Assembly: GCF_024171815.1 (NCBI RefSeq)
Contig: NZ_JAMTCJ010000002.1
Span: 1,178,001-1,242,000, forward strand
Origin: Williamsia maris
Lineage (GTDB): Bacteria > Actinomycetota > Actinomycetes > Mycobacteriales > Mycobacteriaceae
Length of the DNA stretch: 64,000 nt
Direction: 5' to 3'
Part shown: piece after piece, positions 16,239 to 25,184 of the stretch
Numbering within the stretch: the stretch's first letter is position 1
How the letters are laid out: each line of letters begins with the position of its first letter
The notes under the pieces: model-generated
Told to the model about the DNA's origin: nothing
Database searches by the model: none
The model's input: only the letters and a program-made list of their open reading frames with translations
Made by a program: the position numbers and the translations under genes

Positions 16239-17339
16239 TCAGGTGAGCAGGTCCGGGCAGCCCAGGGCCCGCAGCACCGTGGCGAACTTCGCCGACGTCT
16301 CGGCCAACTCCTCCGCCGGATCCGACTGCTCGACGATGCCGCCGCCGGACCAGGCGCGGATCGTGCGCCGGTCCTCGAACACCTCGGCGCATCGGATGCT
16401 GACCATCCACTCGCCGTCACCGTCGGTGTCGCACCATCCGACCGCACCCGCGTAGAAGCCGCGCGGCTCCTCGGTCTCGAGGATCATCGTGCGCGCGGCC
16501 ACGGTGGGGGTGCCGCAGATCGCCGGGGTGGGGTGCAGCTGCATCGCCAGATCGAGCGACGTCGCGTCCGGATCACGCAGCACCCCCTCGATCGGCGTCG
16601 CGAGATGCCACATCTCGCCGGTGCTCAGCAGGATCGGCTCCTCGGGCACCGACAACGTCGTGCACAGCGGGGCCAGCACCGACGTCAGGTAGGCGACCAC
16701 GATCTGGTGTTCGTAGTGGTCCTTGGCCGACGCGAGCAGTGCCGCCGCCCGCGCCGCGTCGACGTCGGGATCGTTCGAGCGGGGGGCCGACCCGGCGTAC
16801 GGCCGGCACGTCACACGGTCACCGGTCTTGCGTACCAACGACTCCGGGCTCGCGCCCACCAGGGTGTGGCCGACGAAGCCGGTCCCGGCCGGCGTCAGGT
16901 CGACCCGAAATCCGTTGTGCTCGTGGTTGCCTGCGGCCAGTGCGGCGACCACCGCGTCGATGTCGACGTCGGTGCCCGCGAGCATCTCGATCGACCGTGC
17001 GAGCACCACCTTGTCGGCCTCGCCGGCGGTGATGCGGTCGATGACGGCCGCGACCCGCGCGCGGTGGACCTCGGGAGTGGGAACCGAGGCGGTCAGCGTC
17101 ACCGGCACCGACAGCGGCTCGGCGCCGGACTCGGACGGGCCGCCGTGCTCGAGCGCGCCGACGGCAACGAGCGCGTCGGGGGCGGCCGCGTCGAACGACA
17201 ACGCGCCGACCACCGCGATCCGACGACCCGTCGCCCGTCCCGCGGCGATGGCGTCGACGGCATCCGACGCCGAGGAGAACTGCGCCACGGGCACACCCGC
17301 GCGGACCGATCCGTGCGGTCGGGACAGGTGGAAGGACAC
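16239..17339 (-). CDS. isochorismate synthase
   Basis: A 366-residue chorismate-utilising enzyme of the EntC/DhbC/MenF group, making isochorismate for menaquinone or siderophore synthesis. The N-terminal part is poorly conserved; from about residue 110 (DRITAGEADKVVLARSIEM) the chorismate-binding fold is clear. Landmarks are VGASPESLVRKTGDRVTCRPYAGSAPR, LHPTPAICGTPT and RGFYAGAVGWCDTDGDGEWMVSIR. GTG 17339 is a likely start but has no strong ribosome binding site; a GTG about 40 bp further upstream is possible. Close to entC of mycobacteria. Divergent from the SAM-IV-controlled operon. Confidence 0.85.
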   Translation of the reverse strand: MSFHLSRPHGSVRAGVPVAQFSSASDAVDAIAAGRATGRRIAVVGALSFDAAAPDALVAVGALEHGGPSESGAEPLSVPVTLTASVPTPEVHRARVAAVIDRITAGEADKVVLARSIEMLAGTDVDIDAVVAALAAGNHEHNGFRVDLTPAGTGFVGHTLVGASPESLVRKTGDRVTCRPYAGSAPRSNDPDVDAARAAALLASAKDHYEHQIVVAYLTSVLAPLCTTLSVPEEPILLSTGEMWHLATPIEGVLRDPDATSLDLAMQLHPTPAICGTPTVAARTMILETEEPRGFYAGAVGWCDTDGDGEWMVSIRCAEVFEDRRTIRAWSGGGIVEQSDPAEELAETSAKFATVLRALGCPDLLT

Positions 17340-17477
17340 ACCGGCAACGCTACCCGGGGGCTTTGCGATCACCGTGACCGCAATTCCGCCCACGATGGCG
17401 CGCCGCGTCGAGACGGTGAGTGTGGCGCACGCCACACCTCGATTGACACCGTGACCGGTCGGCGAGCATTCTTCTGC

Positions 17478-17590
17478 CAGGTCATGAGTATCAGCGCACA
17501 GCCCCGGCTTGCTGATCGGCAACCCTCCAACCGCGGTGGGGTGCTCCGGGTGACGACCAGGCACACGTACGAGATCGACGTGTGCAAGCG
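17478..17590 (+). promoter_or_regulatory. SAM-IV riboswitch
   Basis: The core begins AGGTCATGAGTATCAGCGC (17479-17497), continues with GCCCCGGCTTGCTGATCGGC and AACCCTCCAACCGCGGTGGG, then GTGCTCCGGGTGACGACC ending near 17558. This is the S-adenosylmethionine aptamer organisation found in actinobacteria (SAM-IV): the same core as SAM-I plus a 3' hairpin, here a perfect 8-bp stem GCACACGT/ACGTGTGC (17561-17585). It lies directly upstream of the class V aminotransferase gene, so excess SAM should reduce that operon's expression. Confidence 0.85.
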
Positions 17591-17591
17591 C

Positions 17592-17608
17592 GGACTCCTT
17601 GCGAGTCC
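17592..17608 (+). terminator. hairpin in the riboswitch expression platform
   Basis: A perfect 6-bp stem GGACTC-CTTGC-GAGTCC between the aptamer and the ribosome binding site (GAGAGGA, 17619-17625). It has no T tract. Whether it terminates transcription or hides the ribosome binding site cannot be told. Confidence 0.35.
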
Positions 17609-17636
17609 CACACGACTCGAGAGGACTGCCACTTCC

Positions 17637-18968
17637 ATGACAGCTGTAGCCCCCACTCCCATCACGTTCCCGCGTGCGGACACCGTCTTCGAACCCGTGC
17701 GGGTGCGGCGGACCGCGCCGGCCGGGCCCGGCCCGATCGCCGACCTGGTGGGCGCCGACATCACCACCGCGCTCGACGGCAGTGGACGTTCGGTCCGCTA
17801 CGTCAATCTCGACTACGCGGCCAGCGCGCCGGCGTTGTCGGCCGTCGCGGCCGAGATCGCGGAAGCGCTGCCGCAGTACGCCAGCGTTCATCGCGGCGCC
17901 GGGTACCTGTCGCAGCTGACCACCGATCGGTACGAGAAGGCGCGTGTCTCGGTGCGCAGGTTCATCAGGGCCCGCGCCGACGACCACGTGATCTTCACCC
18001 GCAACACCACCGACGCGATCAACCTGCTCGCCGGAGCCACCCCCGGCGACACCGTCGTCCTCGACATCGAACACCACGCGAACCTGTTGCCGTGGAAGCG
18101 TTCTGGGGCTCGCGTGGTCGCTTGCCGTCCGACGTTGGCCGAGACGATCACCGCCCTGTCGGAGGAACTGCAGCGTTCGCCCGCGGCTCTGCTGGCCGTG
18201 ACCGGCGCCTCCAACGTCACCGGCGAGGTGCTTCCGCTGACCACCCTCGCCGACATCGCGCACAGCGCAGGCGCACGCATCCTGGTCGACGCCGCGCAGC
18301 TGGCCCCGCACCGCGCGCTGAACATGGTCAGCCACGGCATCGACTACCTCGTCTTCTCCGGACACAAGCTCTACGCGCCGTTCGGCTGCGGCGTCCTGGC
18401 CGGACGCGGCGACTGGCTCGACGCGGCCGCGCCCTACCTCGCGGGCGGGGGAGCCACCCTCGACGTCCGCGGGTCGGACGCAGCGAGCGACGACGGTTCC
18501 GACACCGGCGTGCAGTGGGCCACCGGACCGGCACGCCACGAGGCCGGCACCCCCAACGTGCTCGGCGCGGTCGCGATCGCCGCGGCGTGCGAGGCGGTCA
18601 CCGAGCTCGGCCACGAGCGCATCGGTCTGCACGAACACGCCCTGCGGTGCCGTCTCGACGCCGGTCTCGACTCCATCTCCGGGGTCGAGCCGCTCTCGAT
18701 CTGGTCCGACACCTCCGATCGCGTGGGCATCGCCGCGTTCACCGTCACCGGGCGCACCCCACGCGCGGTGGCCGAGTTCCTCAACGACTCGCACGGCATC
18801 GGCGTCCGCGATGGACGGTTCTGCGCCCATCCGTTGTTGAACCATCTGGGTCACCCCGAGGGGGCGGTCCGCGTCAGCTTCGGCCTCGGAACCGGCGCCG
18901 ACGACATCGACCGACTCCTCTACGCCCTGCGGGAACTCACCGCGACAGCATCGGAAGGCTCCAGATGA
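17637..18968 (+). CDS. class V aminotransferase, cysteine desulfurase-like
   Basis: A 443-residue PLP enzyme of the aminotransferase class V/cysteine desulfurase family. The PLP lysine is K244 in FSGHKLYAPFG. A SufS-like substrate loop with a cysteine is kept: VRDGRFCAHPLLNHL, C396. The start is the ATG at 17637 after GAGAGGA; the open frame far upstream is chance. It is controlled by a SAM-IV riboswitch and overlaps the next gene (ATGA). The regulation points to methionine or cysteine salvage, for example a desulfurase or C-S lyase, rather than general Fe-S assembly. Exact substrate unknown. Confidence 0.82.
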   Translation: MTAVAPTPITFPRADTVFEPVRVRRTAPAGPGPIADLVGADITTALDGSGRSVRYVNLDYAASAPALSAVAAEIAEALPQYASVHRGAGYLSQLTTDRYEKARVSVRRFIRARADDHVIFTRNTTDAINLLAGATPGDTVVLDIEHHANLLPWKRSGARVVACRPTLAETITALSEELQRSPAALLAVTGASNVTGEVLPLTTLADIAHSAGARILVDAAQLAPHRALNMVSHGIDYLVFSGHKLYAPFGCGVLAGRGDWLDAAAPYLAGGGATLDVRGSDAASDDGSDTGVQWATGPARHEAGTPNVLGAVAIAAACEAVTELGHERIGLHEHALRCRLDAGLDSISGVEPLSIWSDTSDRVGIAAFTVTGRTPRAVAEFLNDSHGIGVRDGRFCAHPLLNHLGHPEGAVRVSFGLGTGADDIDRLLYALRELTATASEGSR

Positions 18969-19432
18969 CCATCACCGCCCGGCTCCGCCCCGAACTCACC
19001 GTCGCGATCGACGGCGAAGACCATCCGATCGCGTGGAGCGGGCCTCGTCCGGCCGACGCCCACCCCGCCCGCGTCGTGCGTATCCGTCGTTCGACGCTGA
19101 GCGAGTCGATCCGTGAGCGGGCCCGCCTGCGTGCCGATGCCGTCGACGACCCGGCCGATCTCGTGGTCGCTCTCGAAGTCGAGGCGCTCATCGCGCCCGA
19201 GGCGTCCACCGCCCGCGCAGAATTGCTGCGTCGCGGGGAGACCCTGACGTCGGACACCCTGCGCTACGTCGGTACGCCCAACGGTCTGCGCACGCTGATC
19301 GAGGACCTCTACGTCGCGGAGGTCGCCGACGCCGTGATCATCACGCCGATCGACGGCCTGGCCACCGCGGTGCTCGTGGCTGACGAGGTGTTGCCGCGGC
19401 TGCGGGAGTCCTCCGCCCGTCGCGCCGCCTGA
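18965..19432 (+). CDS. small protein resembling the end of luciferase-like monooxygenases
   Basis: A 155-residue protein whose start overlaps the aminotransferase stop (ATGA). The C-terminal half (YVGTPNGLRTLIEDLYVAEVADAVIITPIDG, then VLPRLRES) resembles the last 60 residues of bacterial luciferase/LLM flavin oxidoreductases, where a GTP motif and a final barrel strand occur. The N-terminal half is not recognised. At 155 residues it cannot form a full TIM barrel. It could be a reduced LLM relative or a partner of the aminotransferase. Coupling to a SAM-responsive gene suggests sulfur metabolism. Family uncertain. Confidence 0.6.
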   Translation: MTITARLRPELTVAIDGEDHPIAWSGPRPADAHPARVVRIRRSTLSESIRERARLRADAVDDPADLVVALEVEALIAPEASTARAELLRRGETLTSDTLRYVGTPNGLRTLIEDLYVAEVADAVIITPIDGLATAVLVADEVLPRLRESSARRAA

Positions 19433-19450
19433 CCGACCTCAGTCCAGAGA

Positions 19451-20515
19451 TCAGTTGTCGCCCGACGACCACCGTCGGTCGACCTCGGCGCGGCCGGTGT
19501 CGGTGAGCGCGCCGAACAGGCGGAACCGTGCCATGCCCCCGTCGGGATAGATGTCCACCCGGGCCTCGGTCATCGGGCCGACACCGTCGATGACGAAGCG
19601 ATGACGTGTGTCGGGTTGCAGCACAGTGTGTTCGAGCACGTCGAACCACTCGCCGTCACCGTTGCGACCCTGTACGCGGGCCGCGCCCGGCGCGTTGCCG
19701 AGGAAGTAGCTGGTGTCGAGTTCGACGAGGCCGGGTACGCCCTCGTCGGCCAGGCGCACCTGGACCCAGTCGTTGCCGTCGTCGCGACGCCGGGAGGTCT
19801 CCCATCCCTCGCCCATCGACCGGGCGCGACCGGGCATCAACAGATTGTTCGGTGAGCCGTAGAACATGTTGGAGCAGTCGGTGATCATCCCGCCGTTCTC
19901 GAGTGCGGCCAGGTCGAAGCTGCCGTGCCCCAGCAGGGCCGGTTCGGGGACGCCACGTCCGTGCACGCGGAGTCGGGCGACACCGCCGTCGGGATAGATC
20001 GACAACCGGACGTGGGTGAACAGGTCCTTCGACTCGACCGCGAACGGATTCGGCCGGTCGCCGCCGACCTCGCTGCGCTCGACGATGGTCTGCCACTGCG
20101 CCGTCTGCGCCACCTCGTCGGCGCTGGGATGCCCGGCGACGGTCGCGGCTTCGACCGAGACCGACGGCGGGTAGTTGCCGACGAACCACGAGGTGTCCAC
20201 GACGACGCCGTGGATGATCCCCGGGACCCCCAGCCGCACGATGGCCTGGTCCCCCCCGGTCGGGGCACCCGGGGCGCTGCCGGCGGGCGGGCGCCGACGT
20301 CGCGTCTCCCACCCGTCGTAGATCTGGCCGCGGTGCCCGAACGTGGACGGGCGGTACTCGGCAGGCGCCGGGGTGATGAGGTTCTCCACCTCGGCGAACA
20401 GGTCGTCGTTGGTCCAGACCGCGGCCCCGCCGAGGCTGCGCAGCGCGAGATCGGGCATCGCGGTGAAGTCCGGTCGCGCGGGCGGGGTGGGCGAGGTGGC
20501 GGCAGAGGTGGTCAC
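19451..20515 (-). CDS. alc: allantoicase
   Basis: A 354-residue protein made of two tandem allantoicase repeats. Each repeat contains a characteristic DGWETxRRR block (YDGWETRRRR and GEGWETSRRRDDGNDW), an LG.PG.[IV]..[IV]..DT..F.GN block (GIIHGVVVDTSWFVGNYP; GLVELDTSYFLGNAPG) and a YPDGGVARLR/YPDGGMARFR block. It hydrolyses allantoate to ureidoglycolate and urea in purine catabolism. No other ureide genes adjoin it; the urea product could feed the carboxylase/allophanate pathway at 58-62 kb. GTG 20515 chosen; a TTG lies 9 bp further upstream. Confidence 0.93.
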   Translation of the reverse strand: MTTSAATSPTPPARPDFTAMPDLALRSLGGAAVWTNDDLFAEVENLITPAPAEYRPSTFGHRGQIYDGWETRRRRPPAGSAPGAPTGGDQAIVRLGVPGIIHGVVVDTSWFVGNYPPSVSVEAATVAGHPSADEVAQTAQWQTIVERSEVGGDRPNPFAVESKDLFTHVRLSIYPDGGVARLRVHGRGVPEPALLGHGSFDLAALENGGMITDCSNMFYGSPNNLLMPGRARSMGEGWETSRRRDDGNDWVQVRLADEGVPGLVELDTSYFLGNAPGAARVQGRNGDGEWFDVLEHTVLQPDTRHRFVIDGVGPMTEARVDIYPDGGMARFRLFGALTDTGRAEVDRRWSSGDN

Positions 20516-20613
20516 GACGCACAAGGTTACTGAGGCCGCGTCGCGTCACCGGGACGGCACGTGCCCGCGCGGCGGGAATGTCGTGTTTGCACTCGCCCCG
20601 ACGCCGAGGGCAT

Positions 20614-20630
20614 ACTTGCACGGTTCAAGT
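20614..20630. promoter_or_regulatory. candidate MarR operator
   Basis: Inverted repeat ACTTG-N7-CAAGT 36-52 bp upstream of the marR start, in the promoter region shared with the divergent allantoicase gene. Autoregulation by the downstream MarR protein is the likely role. Confidence 0.4.
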
Positions 20631-20665
20631 AGTTGTAACCGGAAACTCATTCGAGGTGAGAATCA

Positions 20666-21163
20666 ATGTCGCGTCTCGCGCATGTCGACGAACTCATCGC
20701 GGTGCTCTCGCGGTACGGGCGGATCAAAGAGCGGCTCGCCGTCACCAAGCTCAAGACCCCGGAAGGGATCGTCGAGACCGCGGCCTATCAGTGTATGTTC
20801 CGGCTCGCGATCGCACCCCTGCGTTCGGGTGAGTTGGCCGAGCAGATCTTCGCCGACCCCTCCACCGTCAGCAGGCACATCGCCCACCTCGTCGACCTCG
20901 GCTACGTCCGACGCGAAGCCGATCCCCGCGACGGCCGCGCGACGATCCTCGTCCTCACCGACACGGGGAAACGTCAGGTCGAGGCCGTGCGCAAGCACCG
21001 GTTGCACGCGCTCGAGGCGATGCTCGACGAGTTCTCCGACGACGAGATCGACAACCTCACTTCTCTGATGGCCCGTTTCGTCGACGCCGCCGAGGTGCTC
21101 GCCAACCGGGTCGACGACACCGTCACACCAGATCAACCACGACACGAAGAGGCAACACGATGA
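20666..21163 (+). CDS. MarR family transcriptional regulator
   Basis: A 165-residue winged-helix regulator. The recognition helix region is LAEQIFADPSTVSRHIAHLVDLGYVRREADPRDGRATILVLTDTGKRQ, with the wing DPRDGRA typical of MarR. It overlaps the exporter gene start (ATGA), so regulator and pump form one operon; the usual logic is derepression of the pump by its substrates. Ligand unknown. Confidence 0.9.
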   Translation: MSRLAHVDELIAVLSRYGRIKERLAVTKLKTPEGIVETAAYQCMFRLAIAPLRSGELAEQIFADPSTVSRHIAHLVDLGYVRREADPRDGRATILVLTDTGKRQVEAVRKHRLHALEAMLDEFSDDEIDNLTSLMARFVDAAEVLANRVDDTVTPDQPRHEEATR

Positions 21164-23070
21164 GCAGCGACGCAGCAGTGTCGAGAGGGGCCGCGACCGC
21201 GGTCGCGTCGGACAAGGATCCGGGCGGCCTGACCCATCGTCAGATCCTGACGATCATGGGCGGGTTGATGATCGGCATGTTCCTGGCCGCACTCGACCAG
21301 ACGATCGTCTCCACCGCCATCCGCACGATCGCCGACGATCTGCACGGCTATTCGCTGCAGGCGTGGGTCACCACGGCGTACCTCATCACCTCGACGATCG
21401 TCACGCCGCTCTACGGCAAGCTCTCCGACATGTACGGCCGCAAGCCGTTCTTCATGACGGCGATCACGCTGTTCATCATCGGCTCGCTGCTGTGTTCCAC
21501 GGCGACGTCGATGTACGAACTGGCCGGGTACCGCGCCCTGCAGGGTCTCGGCGCGGGTGGCTTGTTCTCGTTGGCGCTCACCATCATCGGCGACATCGTG
21601 CCGCCCCGTGAGCGTGCGAAGTACCAGGGCTACTTCCTCGCCGTGTTCGGTACCTCCAGCGTGCTCGGCCCGGTGCTCGGCGGCCTGTTCGCCGGCCAGA
21701 GCAGCATCCTGTTCATCACCGGCTGGCGCTGGGTGTTCCTCGTCAACGTGCCGATCGGTCTCATCGCGCTCGTCGTGGTGTTCAAGGTTCTCGACTACAA
21801 CCAGATCAAGGGCGAACGACGTCGGTTGGACTGGTGGGGCGCACTGGCTCTCGCGCTGGGCGTGGTGCCGCTGCTGATTGCCGCGGAGCAGGGCCGCGAG
21901 TGGGGCTGGGGCGACTACAAGACCATCGTCTGCTACATCGTCGGCGTACTCGGCATCGCCGCGTTCATCTCGGTGGAGAAGGCCATGGGCGAGGCCGCGA
22001 TCATCCCACTGCGGGTGTTCAAGAACCGCATCTTCAGCCAGGGCATCGTCATCTCGGTGGTCATCGGTGCGGTCATGTTCGGCGCCATCTCGATTCTGCC
22101 GCAGTACTTCCAGGTGATCCGCGGGTCGAGCCCCACGGTCGCCGGTCTGCAGTTGCTGCCGATGGTGGTCGGCCTGATGAGCGCTTCCATCCTCTCCGGT
22201 CAGACGATCTCCCGCACCGGTCGCTACAAGATCTTCCCGATGATCGGCGTCGTGCTGATCACGGTGGTGACGTTCCTGATGCACTACGTGAGCGTCGGGA
22301 CGCCACTGTGGCTGGTCATGGTGATGGCGTTCTTCCTCGGCTTCGGCCTCGGTAACCTGATGCAGCCGCTGACGCTGGCGATGCAGAATGTGTTGCCCGC
22401 GAAGGACATGGGCATCTCGACGTCGTCGGCGACGTTCTTCCGCCAGATCGGTGGCACGTTGGGTGTGGCCGTGTTCTTCTCGGTCCTGTTCTCGGCCATG
22501 GGTCCGAACATCGCCGACCAGATCGAGAAAGCTGCGCCTACAGCGGAATTCAAACAGGGTGTGGCCGAGGCCGCTCGCAGCGGCGACGCCACGGTAGCCC
22601 AGTTCGGGCAGGGACTCGCCTCGGGCAACCCGGGGGCATCGAGCTCGGTGCTCAACGACACCTCCTTCATCCCCAAGTTGCCGTCCGCGGTCGCCGAGCC
22701 CCTGAAGGTCGGGTTCGCCGACTCGATGGACCTGGTGTTCCTGTCGGTCTCGATCATGTCGATCATCGCGCTGGTCGCGGTGTTCACCTGGAAAGAGGTG
22801 CCGTTGCGTGGCAGCTCCGGATCGCAGGCCGCGGCGCAGGACCTCGCCGACGAGAAGGCTCTGAACGACACGAACTCCGGCGGCAGCGTGGTGGCGGGGG
22901 ACGTGTCCGTGGCCGACTCGATCGCCGAGGCCACCCCGGCTCCCGACCACGGCCGACACGAGGTGGACACCGGTGGACCGGGCCGCCACGAGGTGGGTCG
23001 CGCACCCGGCGCCGACAACGTGCCGCCCCTGGGCGGCTCCGAGGAGAACCCGGGCCGACACGAGGCCTGA
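21160..23070 (+). CDS. DHA2-family multidrug MFS exporter
   Basis: A 636-residue proton-coupled drug exporter of the 14-TM EmrB/QacA type. Landmarks are LDQTIVSTAIRTIADDL in TM1, GKLSDMYGRKP in the TM2-3 loop and ALQGLGAGGLFSLALTIIGDIVPPRERAKYQG. The last 75 or so residues are a soluble tail with four GRHE tetrapeptides (HGRHEVDTGG, PGRHEVGR, PGRHEA and a related DHG copy), a His-rich feature not usual in the family. The tail ends just before a strong terminator. Translationally coupled to marR. Confidence 0.9.
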   Translation: MSSDAAVSRGAATAVASDKDPGGLTHRQILTIMGGLMIGMFLAALDQTIVSTAIRTIADDLHGYSLQAWVTTAYLITSTIVTPLYGKLSDMYGRKPFFMTAITLFIIGSLLCSTATSMYELAGYRALQGLGAGGLFSLALTIIGDIVPPRERAKYQGYFLAVFGTSSVLGPVLGGLFAGQSSILFITGWRWVFLVNVPIGLIALVVVFKVLDYNQIKGERRRLDWWGALALALGVVPLLIAAEQGREWGWGDYKTIVCYIVGVLGIAAFISVEKAMGEAAIIPLRVFKNRIFSQGIVISVVIGAVMFGAISILPQYFQVIRGSSPTVAGLQLLPMVVGLMSASILSGQTISRTGRYKIFPMIGVVLITVVTFLMHYVSVGTPLWLVMVMAFFLGFGLGNLMQPLTLAMQNVLPAKDMGISTSSATFFRQIGGTLGVAVFFSVLFSAMGPNIADQIEKAAPTAEFKQGVAEAARSGDATVAQFGQGLASGNPGASSSVLNDTSFIPKLPSAVAEPLKVGFADSMDLVFLSVSIMSIIALVAVFTWKEVPLRGSSGSQAAAQDLADEKALNDTNSGGSVVAGDVSVADSIAEATPAPDHGRHEVDTGGPGRHEVGRAPGADNVPPLGGSEENPGRHEA

Positions 23071-23086
23071 CCTCCGCACCCACGAA

Positions 23087-23126
23087 CGACTCGACCCCGA
23101 CAGCAGCCGCTGTCGGGGTCGAGTCG
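23087..23126. terminator. bidirectional terminator
   Basis: An 18-bp perfect stem, CGACTCGACCCCGACAGC with loop AGCC, between the convergent MFS and ppa genes. No T tract on either side, as is common in high-GC actinobacteria. Confidence 0.85.
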
Positions 23127-23141
23127 TGTGCGGGGGAGGTG

Positions 23142-23654
23142 TCAGCCGCGAGCGGGCTGGGAGACCTCTTCGGGGTGCTCCTTGAGGCGCGCGATGGCCT
23201 CCTCGGCGACCTTCTCGGCCTCGGCCTTCCCGGTCCAGCCGCCTGCGGTGACGTCCTTGCCGGGCTCGAGGTCCTTGTAGTGCTCGAAGAAGTGGGCGAT
23301 CGCGTCGAGTTCGAACTTCGAGACGTCGCCGATGTCCTGGATGTGGTCCCAGCGGACGTCCTTCGCGGGCACGCACAGCAGCTTGTCGTCGCCGCCGGCC
23401 TCGTCGGTCATCCGGAACATGCCGACGATGCGTCCGCGGACGATGACGCCGGGGAACACCGACTCGGGCAGCAGCACCATCGCGTCCAGCGGGTCGCCGT
23501 CCTCACCGAGGGTGTTGTCGATGAATCCGTAGTCGGCGGGGTAGCCGAACGCGGTGTAGAGGTAGCGATCCAGATAGACCTTGCCGGTCTCGTGATCGAC
23601 CTCGTACTTGTTGCGCTGGCCCTTAGGGATCTCGATGGTGACGTCGAACTCCAC
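23142..23654 (-). CDS. ppa: inorganic pyrophosphatase
   Basis: A 170-residue family I soluble inorganic pyrophosphatase, hydrolysing PPi to phosphate. It has the signature [10 protein letters not shown] with metal-binding aspartates, substrate residues in [10 protein letters not shown], and [17 protein letters not shown]. Length equals mycobacterial Ppa. GTG start at 23654 with AGGAGG upstream. Divergent from dacB. Confidence 0.96.
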   Translation of the reverse strand: MEFDVTIEIPKGQRNKYEVDHETGKVYLDRYLYTAFGYPADYGFIDNTLGEDGDPLDAMVLLPESVFPGVIVRGRIVGMFRMTDEAGGDDKLLCVPAKDVRWDHIQDIGDVSKFELDAIAHFFEHYKDLEPGKDVTAGGWTGKAEAEKVAEEAIARLKEHPEEVSQPARG

Positions 23655-23798
23655 GACTGCGTCCTCCTAGCTGGTGGGGAAGCGGCCGATCGCTCGGCCA
23701 CCAGGTTCTCGAAACGAGTCAACGATACTGTTGGTTGACGGTGCGCCGACCGCGGGCGGTGCGATACGAGACACGAGTGAAGTTCGAGGGGGAGCCGC

Positions 23799-25184
23799 GT
23801 GAACGCACGACGGGTCAGGCGCGTGAGCGTGTGGTGGACCGTTGTCCCCGTGTTGGCGATCGTGGTGGTCGCCGCCGTGCTCGTCGTGGTGGCCCTGGCC
23901 GTCGACACCAGCGGTTCCTCGTCCGCGTCGAACGCGCCGGTCCGGCCCCCGCTGGTCTCAGCCGATCCCGCAGTCCGCGCGGTCGCCGCGAACGCACCCG
24001 AGCCCACGGCGGCCGGGATCACCGCGCAGATCGCCGCGGCGGCACGCAACCCGGCGCTCGGTGAGCTGACCGGCGAGATCTCCGACGCGATCACCGGTCA
24101 GACCCTCTGGTCGCGTTCCCCCGACCGCGCCATGGTCCCGGCGTCGACCACCAAGGTCCTCACCGGTGCCGCGGCCCTGCTGACGCTGCCGCTGGACAAG
24201 CGGATCACCACGAACGTGGTCGCCGGCCAGAACGGTCAGGTCGTGCTCGTCGGAGCCGGCGACCCCACGCTGTCGTCGCAGCCGTCGGGCACCGATACCT
24301 TCTTCACTGACGCCGCGCGCATCTCCGACCTCGCCGACCAGATCAAACGCAGCGGTACCCCCATCACCTCGGTGGCCGTGGACACCTCGCTCTACAGCGG
24401 GCCCTCGCTCGCGCCGAGCTGGGAGGTCGCCGACATCGCAGGCGGCAGCATCGCCCCGATCCAGTCGGTGATGACCGACTCCGGCCGCATCAACCCCTCC
24501 GAGCTGTACTCGCCGCGCACCCCGACCCCGGCGATGGCCGCGGCGACCGCACTCGCCGTCGATCTCGGGGTGCCTGCCGACACGGTCACCACCGCCACCG
24601 CCACCCCCAACGCGCGCGTCCTCGCCTCGGTGCGATCGGCGCCGCTCGAGACGCGCCTGCGCGACATGCTCGGCGACAGCGACGACGTGCTGGCCGAGAC
24701 GATGGCCATCGAGGTCGCGCAGGCGACCGGCGGACAGTCCAGCCTCGACGGCGGCGTCGCCGCGGTCACCTCGGTGCTGGCCTCGGCCGGCGCGAGCATG
24801 AACGGCGTCGCACTGAAGGACACCAACGGACTCTCGGTCGACGACCGCATCCCGGCGTCGACACTCGACGGCATCCTGCGGGCCGCCGCGGGCGCGGGTG
24901 ACGCCAAGCTACGGCCGCTGTTGGAGATGCTGCCCATCTCCGGTGCGACGGGCACCCTGGCCGACCGGTTCGCCACCACGGGCTCCGGCGGGGTGTCGGG
25001 GGCCGGCTGGATCCGAGCCAAGACCGGAACGCTCACCGGCGTCAACACTCTCGCCGGGATCGTGCAGACGAAGGAGAACCGCGTGCTCACGTTCGCGATG
25101 ATGTCGAACGGCACCGACCCGAACGCCGCCCGCCCGGCGCTCGACGCGCTGGTGACCGCGCTGCGCGGCTGCGGATGCCGATGA
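23799..25184 (+). CDS. dacB: D-alanyl-D-alanine carboxypeptidase/endopeptidase (PBP4 type)
   Basis: A 461-residue low-molecular-weight penicillin-binding protein that trims peptidoglycan peptides. An N-terminal membrane anchor (WWTVVPVLAIVVVAAVLVVVAL, about residues 12-34) precedes an Ala/Pro linker. Catalytic motifs are S116-T-T-K119 (SxxK), DTNG in the SxN position and AKTGTLTG (KTG). GTG start at 23799. First gene of a run dacB-protease-tilS with ATGA coupling, the order also found in mycobacteria (Rv3627c-Rv3625c). Confidence 0.92.
   Translation: MNARRVRRVSVWWTVVPVLAIVVVAAVLVVVALAVDTSGSSSASNAPVRPPLVSADPAVRAVAANAPEPTAAGITAQIAAAARNPALGELTGEISDAITGQTLWSRSPDRAMVPASTTKVLTGAAALLTLPLDKRITTNVVAGQNGQVVLVGAGDPTLSSQPSGTDTFFTDAARISDLADQIKRSGTPITSVAVDTSLYSGPSLAPSWEVADIAGGSIAPIQSVMTDSGRINPSELYSPRTPTPAMAAATALAVDLGVPADTVTTATATPNARVLASVRSAPLETRLRDMLGDSDDVLAETMAIEVAQATGGQSSLDGGVAAVTSVLASAGASMNGVALKDTNGLSVDDRIPASTLDGILRAAAGAGDAKLRPLLEMLPISGATGTLADRFATTGSGGVSGAGWIRAKTGTLTGVNTLAGIVQTKENRVLTFAMMSNGTDPNAARPALDALVTALRGCGCR

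Noticed and set aside
16239-18854. Very long minus-strand reading frame continuing upstream of isochorismate synthase through the SAM-IV region and aminotransferase gene
   Set aside because: The upstream part is antisense to the aminotransferase gene and shows no homology; it is a high-GC artefact.
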